DNA of 64,000 bases from Flaccisagitta enflata (taxonomy: Eukaryota; Chaetognatha; Sagittoidea; Aphragmophora): NCBI GenBank assembly GCA_965153355.1, contig OZ231127.1, positions 28,706,001 through 28,770,000 on the forward strand. Direction: 5' to 3'. A model generated the notes under the pieces. That model searched no databases. It was not told the origin of the DNA and worked only from the letters and a program-made list of their open reading frames with translations. The translations under genes and the position numbers were made by a program. Below are positions 59,001 through 64,000 of the stretch, piece after piece (positions within the stretch are counted from its first letter, which is position 1; each line of letters begins with the position of its first letter).

Positions 59001-62000
59001 TTGCTTTCTTGCTTGATTTCTTGCTTTCTTGCTTGCTTTCTTCCTTGCTCTTTTTCTTCTTTCTTTCTTTCTTCTTTGCTTGCTTGCTTTCTATCTTGCT
59101 CTTTTTCTTCTTTCTTTCTTTCTTCTTTGCTTGCTTGCTTTCTTCCTTGCTCTTTTTCTTCTTTCTTTCTTTCTTCTTTGCTTGCTTGCTTGCTTTCTTC
59201 CTTGCTCTTTTTCTTCTTTTTTTCTTCTTTGCTTGCTTGCTTGCTTTCTTCCTTGCTCTTTTTCTTCTTTCTTCTTTGCTTGCTTGCTTGCTTTCTTCCT
59301 TTTTCTTCTTTCTTTCTTTCTTCTTTGCTTTGCTTTGCTGCTTGCTTGCTTGCTTTCTTCTTTGCTTTTTTTCTCTCTTTCTTTCTTCTTTTCTTTCTTT
59401 CTTCTTTGCTTTCTTTCTTCTTTGCTTTCTTTCTGCTTTGCTTTTTTTCTTTCTTTCTTCTTTGCTTTCTTTCTTTCCTTTTTTCCTATTTTCCCCCTTC
59501 TTTCTTCCCTCTTTTTCCTTTTCCCTTTTTTTAGTCGCGGACTAGCGACTCTATAAGAGGCTTTGTCCGTCCGTCCGTTGGTTGGTTGGTCGGTTGGTCC
59601 GTGGTGATCGAGTTGGAAAGTGTGAAAACACGCATTTCCGCCCCTGCCCACCCGTCCGCGACTGGTATTGGCCGTGTATCCGGCCTTGTTCCATGGGTAA
59701 ATTCTGCACTTTGTTAGCCCCTTTGTGATCCGGCTCAGACTGTTATACCGCAGCAGCCTGAATGTAATCATAATACAGTAGATTCCGTCTAGACTTGAGA
59801 TAACGGGGGCAAGCATTGTAGAAAACAAATCAAGCCAAGGGATGCTTTATTGCCCATGATAGCTGGTTGCCATGGAAACACTTCCATGTATTCACGCTAA
59901 AGTATCAATATTTTGAGAAATTTTTTGAGGGAACATTTTTCAAAATTAAATTTGCTACATCTTTCCCACAGTATGTTCTGTAAGTAAGAAACATTCTTAC
60001 AGAACATACTGTAGGATAGTTGTAGCAAATTTGATTTTAAGCAATGTTTCCTAAAAAAATCTCTCAAAATAGGGTGAAGTGGGGTAAAATGGGTCACTTT
60101 TTTGATTAATTTTTTAATATTTCTTTATTCTTTATAAAAATGAAGAATTTTATGATTGATTATGGACATTGTAAGTTTTCTCTACTACCACAAAAAAGAA
60201 AATTGCCTCTAAAAAATAAGCGAGGGGGGACCCCCTTTCTGAAAAATCTGAACAGTATCTGGGTCCGCGACGGAGGGGGGTTAAAGATCACCAATTCCAT
60301 AAGATCGCTATGACCAAAAGATCGCTAACCCTGTAAGTTCCCTAAAACTATAAGTCTTTACATTTAAAGCCTCCATACAAAGTTTCATGCAAATCCGTTG
60401 AAAAATAGCAAAGTTATGCACATTTTTCACTCTTAGGCTAGTAGGGTGGTTGGGTGGTAGGCTGGTTTGGTTTAATAGTGTGCATATGTTGAGTTCTTCC
60501 ATTTAGAGACCCCATGCCAAGTTTCAACCAAATTGGTTGAAAAATGTCCAATTTATGCAAGTTTTTCACTTTTAGGCCGGTAAGCTGGTTGGGTGGTAAG
60601 ACGGTTTGGCCGGTTATCATGCTCAAACATAAATAAATCACATTCATGTGTTGAGTCCTTCCATTTAGAGACTCCATACTAAATTTTCACCAAATTGGTT
60701 GAAAAATGCAAGTTATACGCATTTTCACTTTTACTGGTAGGCTGGTTGGGTGGTAGCTGGTTTGACAGGATAAATAGTGTGCATATGTTGAGTTCTTCCA
60801 TTTAGAGACTCCATACCAAGTTTCAACCAAATCAGTTGAAAAATGACAAAGTTATGCAAGTTTTTCACTTTTAGGCGGGTTGGCTGGTTGGGTGGTAGGT
60901 CGGTTTGGCCGGTTAGCATGCTCAAATGCATATAAATCATATATATATGTTGAGGCCTTCCATTTAGAGACTCCATACCAAATTTCAGCCAAATTGGTTG
61001 AAAAATGCCAAAGTTATGCACGTTTTTCACTTTTAGGCCGGTAGGCTGGTTGGGCCGGTTGGGTTGGTCGGATCACAAAAATCGGATAGGATGTAAAGCG
61101 CCTTACCCTAGTACAACTTCCCACTAAATATGAACCAAATCGGTCAAAGCATAAAAAAGTTATCCATTTTTTAAAATCCGGGACGACGACGACAACGACG
61201 ACAACGACAACGACGACGACACCCACCCGCCTTGAATTATAGTCCGCGTCGGAATGATATTCCGTCGCGGACAAAAACAAGTGACCCATTTTACCCCATC
61301 TAGGTGGGGTAAAATGGGTCACCTACCTTTTTTTGAAAAATATCGACCATTACTTGATTCCAAATGAGGAGTTACAATGCATTAGTGAACAAGGCCAAGA
61401 GATGTCCAATAGATGCGTCCTCTTTAGGTGTAAGATATCAAGATATAAAGATATTAAGATATAATGATTTTAAGATATGATGAGATGAAAATATAAAGAT
61501 ACTAAAATAAAGAGAAAAATATAAACTGATTTGTCTCTAAGGTCTCACCCCCCCCCCCCACGCCTCCCCTCCCCACCCCCCACGCTACCCCGCCCCCACA
61601 CACCCCCCGTCCCCCAACGCCTCCCCGTCCACGCCTCCCCATCCCCCTCAGGGCCCTCACGCCCCCATCACGAGACAAGGAGAGTTATGGAGAGACATGA
61701 AGAGACATGAAGAAACATGAAGAGACATAAGAGAATAAGAGAACAAGAGAAATAAGAGGAATAAGAGACATGAAAGACATATAGGAGACATACTAGAGAC
61801 AAAATAGACAAAAGAGACAAAAGAGACGGAAGAGACATAAGAGATAAAAGAGACATGAAGAGACATGAAGAGAAACGCAGAGAAAACCTTAGAAATCGAG
61901 TTCAGAAATTTTCGCGTTCCGGACGGACATTCAGACCTACCAAGGGACACACCCTCTTATAGAGATGCGAGGATGCATCTAAAAACAGGTGACCTGACAT

Positions 62001-63003
62001 AAAAATTGAGCTAAAAAAAATATTTTCAGAAAAAAATATTTGATATATGATAAGTCTTTTGAAAATAACAGTTTTGCATCAAATCATATTTTTTATATTA
62101 TAGAATCTTTAAAAAACAATGGAACAGGAATGAGCTGTATCTCACTTACTCTGACCCAAGAGATTGGATAGCGGGCATATTTCAGCATTTTGATAAAAAT
62201 TTCATGATTTTAGTATGGTGACCCATTTTATCCCACATTACTAAAAATTGAATCTTTAGCTAATTATATGTAAAAACTGAAAACCATTACTGCCCACGTT
62301 TAACCATCCATCCATAGTATGTAGGCAGTGGGTTATTGCTTTCTTCCTGTATTTGGCCTCCATGGAAACAAAAAGTAGGTTTCATGCCTAGCAACAAACA
62401 ACTTTTATCAATTTACTATTTAATTTCACAATGCATCCAAATATTACCAACAAGGGGCAATCACCTATCTTGGAGGAGGATATGGCATCCTGTTCCCCAG
62501 ACCAGAGACAAAAATTGCTTCATTTCAACAAATTTTAGCAAAACTTAAAAAAAAAGTTAATTGACCGATTTTACCCCGCTGACCCATTTTACCCCACTCT
62601 ACCCTATTGATATTTCAGCAAAAATACATGGAAATGTGTTTCCATGGCAACCAGCTATCATGGGGAATTAAGCATCCTTTGATTAGTCTATAATCCAAAT
62701 ATTGCTCCCCTTGCTTCATTCGTCTTTCCACAGTGCTTGCCCCGTTATCTCAAGTCTAGACGAGATCTACTGTACCTAAAATCAACCCACCAGTCTAGGT
62801 CATCTTTGCTCCCATCGTAGCGTATCTCACCTTGCAAATCATAGTGCTGAGCGAGGTAATAGAGGCACCAAAGGTATACGGTGGGAGCTTCGAGTCCGCC
62901 GTCGACTTCGCCGTGGAATCGATCTTCAGCCTCCAGCGACTTCATGTGATCTTCCATCAGCTTTCCGATTACTAGTCTCTTCTCTTCGCTCGCGTACAAA
63001 CCC
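48737..63003 (-). CDS. NAA15: NAA15/NAA16-like NatA auxiliary subunit, C-terminal two thirds (partial)
   Basis: Auxiliary, ribosome-anchoring scaffold subunit of the NatA N-alpha-acetyltransferase, which binds the catalytic NAA10. Ten well-supported minus-strand exons (62831-63003, 56017-56215, 55235-55412, 54744-54880, 54521-54612, 53950-54119, 53427-53634, 52407-52547, 52029-52150, 51390-51542) plus a putative terminal exon 48737-48886 give about 573 residues. They align collinearly with vertebrate NAA15 from about residue 345 to the end. Diagnostic stretches are [97 protein letters not shown] and [16 protein letters not shown]-type helices make up most of it; a Lys/Glu coiled-coil insert precedes the last helical part. 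5' exons lie outside the window. The first intron seen here is 6.6 kb of nested repeats. NAA15 and NAA16 cannot be separated; one gene is usual in invertebrates. Confidence 0.92.
48887..49540. other. Last intron of the NAA15-like gene, AT-rich part
   Basis: Contains TTTCATTTGACAGGTCGCACTA near 49170, resembling the inner motif of the foldbacks at 4940 and 58058. No exon was seen. Confidence 0.4.
49543..50270 (+). mobile_element. Hairpin-ended element containing TATGGTCT repeats and (GAT)n
   Basis: Starts AAGGCCAGATAGGCCAACGA with TIR GATGCGTCCTC (49562) and ends GGACACGGCCAATTATAGA with hairpin GATGCG-AGGA-CGCATC (50248-50263). The interior holds irregular TATATGGTCTYACTT repeats (49590-49925) and a GAT/GAC microsatellite (49936-50160). 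The ends match 3608-4176 and 61391-61986, while the interiors differ. Confidence 0.8.
50271..51389. other. Intron of the NAA15-like gene, no further feature recognised
   Basis: Mixed-composition DNA with loose GGCAGGCAGGT/GACCGACC-like runs (50560-50710). No exon or clear element boundaries. Confidence 0.4.
51390..51542 (-). CDS. NAA15: NAA15-like exon: [11 protein letters not shown] block
   Basis: Encodes [20 protein letters not shown] to [20 protein letters not shown], matching CHKLFPYALAFMPP near the vertebrate C-terminus. Donor CAG|GTAATG. Reading through would add a non-conserved tail of about 40 residues. Confidence 0.9.
51679..51947 (+). mobile_element. Short intact GGGCAGCGGCCCC-family element
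   Basis: TTTTTGGGCAGCGGCCCCGA, GGGGTCGATGACCTATGCTT at the left and an inverted copy at 51820-51862 (CATAGGTCATTGACCCCTTC). The tail GGGTAACGCTGACCATCTAA plus CTTTTGCGACTATTC ends it. Only C-run, G-run and a pair of CTTGGGCCTTGAGA-like units lie inside. It is the most compact family member here and useful as a reference. Confidence 0.82.
52029..52150 (-). CDS. NAA15: NAA15-like exon: AHRLAVAKV segment
   Basis: Encodes [20 protein letters not shown] and [16 protein letters not shown], matching [20 protein letters not shown]. Acceptor TATCACAG and donor AAG|GTAAGA. Confidence 0.9.
52407..52547 (-). CDS. NAA15: NAA15-like exon: C-terminal helices
   Basis: Encodes [20 protein letters not shown] and [20 protein letters not shown], aligning with the segment before [10 protein letters not shown] in vertebrates. 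Less conserved, but phase and position fit. Donor CGCG|GTAATT. Confidence 0.82.
52640..53400. other. Intron of the NAA15-like gene, AT-rich
   Basis: No element boundaries recognised. A fragment CAGTGGAGGGCACCTTTAGG near 52670 and a C-run near 53370 are the only notable parts. Confidence 0.4.
53427..53634 (-). CDS. NAA15: NAA15-like exon: [13 protein letters not shown] block
   Basis: Encodes [20 protein letters not shown] then [20 protein letters not shown] and [17 protein letters not shown]. Acceptor TTTTCGCAG. The donor is uncertain: GT|GTACGT (ending at 53427) preserves phase; two other GT sites lie within 6 bp. Confidence 0.9.
53950..54119 (-). CDS. NAA15: NAA15-like exon: Lys/Glu-rich coiled-coil insert
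   Basis: Starts with [20 protein letters not shown], the conserved basic motif, then a Glu/Lys helix and ETLEPEKLA. Acceptor TTCTTCAG and donor CCAGG|GTATGT. The vertebrate insert is slightly longer. Confidence 0.93.
54228..54330 (-). mobile_element. Minimal hairpin-ended element (GTCGCG subfamily)
   Basis: On the minus strand it starts AGTCGCGGACGGATGG (54314-54329), contains GGGCAGGGGC and ends with hairpin GTCGCG-TGTC-CGCGAC (54228-54243) and AAAAAAC. Only about 100 bp long. The 5' motif GTCGCGGAC is complementary to the 3' arm GTCCGCGAC. Confidence 0.7.
54521..54612 (-). CDS. NAA15: NAA15-like exon: LCDNPL segment
   Basis: Encodes [20 protein letters not shown] and a short polar linker, matching the IYLKLHDNPL segment. 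Acceptor ATTCGCAG; the donor GCCG|GTAAAA is weaker. Phase agrees with both neighbours. Confidence 0.85.
54744..54880 (-). CDS. NAA15: NAA15-like exon: [10 protein letters not shown] block
   Basis: Encodes [20 protein letters not shown] to HPFYFKVA. Acceptor CCTCCACAG and donor GCCAG|GTAAGC. Confidence 0.95.
55235..55412 (-). CDS. NAA15: NAA15-like exon: conserved MCRKFTREG block
   Basis: Encodes [20 protein letters not shown] then [20 protein letters not shown], nearly identical to vertebrate NAA15. Acceptor AATTTCAG. A foldback element ends about 20 bp upstream of this acceptor. Donor CGC|GTGAGT. Confidence 0.95.
55433..55826. mobile_element. Foldback element adjoining an NAA15-like 3' splice site
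   Basis: CATTACAG and GAGAGGGGCTGCAAAATCGC at the left are inverted imperfectly at 55778-55826 (GCTAGCGATTTTGACTGCCC and CTGTAATG). The inner AATCGCCTCGATGGCG motif links it to the GGCGCC foldbacks. Its edge is about 20 bp upstream of the exon ending at 55412. Confidence 0.7.
56017..56215 (-). CDS. NAA15: NAA15-like exon: TPR helices
   Basis: Encodes [20 protein letters not shown] to [10 protein letters not shown]. The TPTLIEL...KHAGD...[16 protein letters not shown] string is the most conserved block of the family. Donor CTTAG|GTAATT. Confidence 0.95.
56309..57939 (+). mobile_element. Near-complete GTCCGCG hairpin element with tandem repeats
   Basis: The left part TCTGAACAGTATCTGG then GTCCGCGACGGA (56327) is shared with 60243-60280. 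The body (56400-57720) consists of ~155-bp units in alternating A/B types, giving a ~307-bp dimer period (GTTAGCATGCTCAAATGC near 56976, 57283 and 57590). Then come a CGACGACAA microsatellite, TATAG, the terminal hairpin 57904-57934 (arms GTCCGCG...CGCGGAC) and AAAAAT. The left motif is complementary to the hairpin 3' arm TCCGTCGCGGAC. Open frames through the array are artefacts. It lies in the 6.6-kb intron of the NAA15-like gene. Confidence 0.85.
58058..58716. mobile_element. Foldback element, invaded by a hairpin-ended element
   Basis: AAAAAATCCCCCGATGGTAG at the left and its imperfect inverse (CTACCATTGGGGATTTTTTA) at the right. Inner arms pair around GAATTGATGTTGACCTTT and around GATAGGTCACACCACATATG. 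The right arm is interrupted by the insertion at 58474-58611. Confidence 0.75.
58474..58611 (+). mobile_element. Hairpin-ended element (AGGTGC subfamily)
   Basis: Starts AAGGCCAAGTAGGCCAAT with AGGTGCGAC (58493) and contains five GACC units. It ends GGACACAGCCAGTTATAG and hairpin AGGTGC-TTTGTC-GCACCT (58588-58605) plus AAAAAA. The 5' AGGTGCGAC pairs with the 3' GTCGCACCT. A reverse copy is at 3655-3780. Confidence 0.82.
58840..59530 (+). repeat. CTTT/CTTGC-rich polypyrimidine minisatellite
   Basis: About 690 bp of TTTCTTTCTTGCTTGC and TTCCTTGCTCTTTTTCTTC units in higher-order blocks of roughly 65-70 bp (59045-59290). The resulting Phe/Leu/Ser open frames are not genes. It is purine-rich on the NAA15-like sense strand. 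Confidence 0.9.
59533..59670 (-). mobile_element. Hairpin-ended element (AGTCGC subfamily)
   Basis: On the minus strand it starts AGTCGCGGACGGGTGGGCAG (near 59668), ends TATAGAGTCGC and has hairpin AGTCGC-TAGTCC-GCGACT (59533-59550) plus AAAAAA. Internal GGAC repeats. The 5' GTCGCGGAC pairs with the 3' GTCCGCGAC. Confidence 0.78.
60243..61277 (+). mobile_element. GTCCGCG hairpin element, shorter copy
   Basis: Same left part as 56309 (GTCCGCGACGGA at 60263), three to four tandem units, a CGACGACAA microsatellite, TATAG, hairpin 61242-61272 and AAAAAC. It differs from the 56.3-kb copy mainly in the number of tandem units. Confidence 0.85.
61391..61986 (+). mobile_element. Hairpin-ended element (GATGCG subfamily)
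   Basis: Starts AAGGCCAAGAGATGTCCAAT with GATGCGTCCTC (61412) and ends TTATAG and hairpin AGATGC-GAGGAT-GCATCT (61963-61980), then AAAAAC. The interior has ATAAAGATAT repeats, a C-rich segment and AGAGACATGA repeats (61680-61870). Confidence 0.8.
62831..63003 (-). CDS. NAA15: NAA15-like exon: TPR region, first exon in window
   Basis: Acceptor CTTTCCATAG and donor CAAG|GTGAGA on the minus strand. Encodes [19 protein letters not shown] and [16 protein letters not shown], matching NAA15 near residues 345-405. Begins in phase 2, so upstream exons exist beyond the window. Confidence 0.92.
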
Positions 63004-64000
63004 CTATGGAAAGATCATTCGCGATTATTTATTCTTAGGTGAAAGTTGAGTGGTTGAGCTTGAGGCAAAATTTTCATCATCGTTGATATTTGTGTCCAAT
63101 ACAAACATCATTCGCGATTATGTTACGATCCATGAAATCAAACGGCCGATCAAATCCACGATCATCGATTCCCAATTCCCCACAAATCAGCGATTGCTCG
63201 CAGACCACCGTGGTACCACTGGTGTCAACTGATTGTCTTCAACAAATCTTATCAACTTCATGATTCATCAGATAGCCGATGAATGCATCAGCGTTTTTCG
63301 ATCTTCGCCATTGTCTTCGTCATTGTCCTTTTGTAACTATCATCTTTGTTATTTTTGCCATCACCATCTCCCTTATCATCATCATCTTCATCAATCATCA
63401 GCGTCATCATTTTGCAATCATCGTCACTGTCATTTTGATATTATCACCGTCATGGTCACTTCGCAATTATCATCGACATTGTCTATTCGCTATCATCACC
63501 ACCATTTTGCAACCATGATTATTTGCCAATCATCACCATCACTGTCGATTGGCAATCGTCGATCTTTGTCAAGCAATCAGCTTCAATATCATTGCGCAGT
63601 TATCTATCCTTCATTTTCGTCATTTTTCGATCTCTGTCATTATCTTCTTTTTTTTGACATTTAAATCTTACAATCATTGTCACTGTGCAATGGGCATTAA
63701 ACAAGTATTGTCATCTTCAATCTTTCATCACTAAGTTTACATTCACCATCATTTTGTTACGATCCCTGAATTCGTCTCTCAGGCCACGCGGCGCGGAAAA
63801 GACTCATTCGATGGTTAAAGAGAAAGACGCTTGAACGACGCCGCCTCTCGGCGCCTACGTCGCCGCCTCTCGACGCCGACGACGCCGCCTCTCAACGCCG
63901 GCGACGCCGCCTCAGTCGCGCGGCGCCGCTCTTCTCCTGATCCACGAACGGCCGCGGGGATGAAGCCAACGCACGGACGATCGCGACAACAGATATCCTC
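63004..64000. other. Right edge: intron of the NAA15-like gene
   Basis: CATCAT/TCATCATC-rich simple sequence (63230-63740), then an abrupt change to very GC-rich DNA (63770-64000) with degenerate GACGCCGCCTCTC repeats. No exon recognised. The GC-rich edge might be a new element or a regulatory island continuing beyond the window. Confidence 0.45.

Larger units (their letters stand above)
60072..62604. mobile_element. Pair of GGGGTAAAATGGGTCA MITEs in tandem, nested
   Basis: Outer ends (GAAGTGGGGTAAAATGGGTC at 60077; inverted copy at 62578-62604) are flanked by TA. At 61277-61325 two further copies of the terminus meet back to back (TGACCCATTTTACCCCA, TCTAGG, TGGGGTAAAATGGGTCA), as if two elements abut at a shared TA. 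The left copy is filled by the GTCCGCG hairpin element and the right by the GATGCG hairpin element. Confidence 0.75.
59776..62772. mobile_element. TA-flanked MITE, host of nested insertions (3.0 kb)
   Basis: The ends CAGTAGATTCCGTCTAGACT and an inverted copy with small changes (ending TCTACTG) are flanked by TA (59774-59775, 62773-62774). The inner arms (TGCCATGGAAACACTTCCAT and its inverse) remain at 59865-60070 and 62605-62700. Everything between is later insertions. It shares inner sequence (CTTACAGAACATACTGT) with the MITE at 33733. Confidence 0.85.

Noticed and set aside
58841-59556. Leu/Phe/Ser-rich multi-TM-looking protein
   Set aside because: Pure CTTT/CTTGC simple sequence; three frames are equally open.

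Overview
This is a 64 kb piece of a metazoan nuclear genome. Split genes with GT-AG introns in consistent phase, a BEL/Pao retrotransposon, and TTAGGG-type telomere-like DNA all show it. TTAGGG argues against most insects (TTAGG) and nematodes (TTAGGC). The gene set suits an invertebrate with a repeat-rich genome, but I cannot name the taxon. About 85-90% of the window is intron or intergenic repeat. There are no rRNA genes, CRISPR arrays or bacterial-style operons, and I recognised no tRNA gene.

Layout. (1) 1-6.9 kb is repeats: a tandem-repeat-bearing element with a terminal hairpin, a 13-bp satellite, GA/CA microsatellite and two foldback elements. (2) 7.06-13.68 kb, plus strand, holds a complete nine-exon Goliath-type PA-TM-RING E3 ubiquitin ligase of 636 codons. 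Its introns carry a ~300-nt CT tract and two foldbacks. (3) 14-19 kb is a satellite jungle: a 2-kb interstitial telomere-like array built of 24-bp units, 21-bp minisatellites and a perfect 30-bp hairpin. (4) 19.5-26.9 kb, minus strand, is a frameshifted BEL/Pao retrotransposon (Gag with very long Gln tracts, protease, RT, RNase H, integrase), interrupted by a 33-N gap. (5) 30.6-46.2 kb, plus strand, holds a five-exon gene for a 720-residue single-pass receptor-like protein: signal peptide, one diverged SUEL lectin domain, Ser/Thr/Pro stalk, TM segment and a 480-residue cytoplasmic tail with tyrosine motifs. Its second intron is 10 kb of nested repeats. (6) From 48.7 (or 51.4) to 63.0 kb, minus strand, lies the C-terminal two thirds of NAA15/NAA16, the auxiliary subunit of the NatA N-terminal acetyltransferase. 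Its 5' exons lie beyond the right edge.

The three genes share no obvious pathway: membrane-protein ubiquitination, cell-surface recognition, and co-translational N-acetylation.

The most interesting material is non-coding. Many short elements share one architecture: a 5' motif, a variable interior often holding microsatellite or tandem repeats, then a TATAG-like box, a terminal hairpin and an A-run. The hairpin stem differs between subfamilies, but the 5' motif changes with it so that complementarity is kept. This resembles the asymmetric inverted repeats and 3' stem-loop described for non-autonomous Helentrons (HINEs), but the parallel covariation of several subfamilies in 64 kb deserves a proper study. 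Around these sit large palindromic foldback/MITE elements, some nested three deep.
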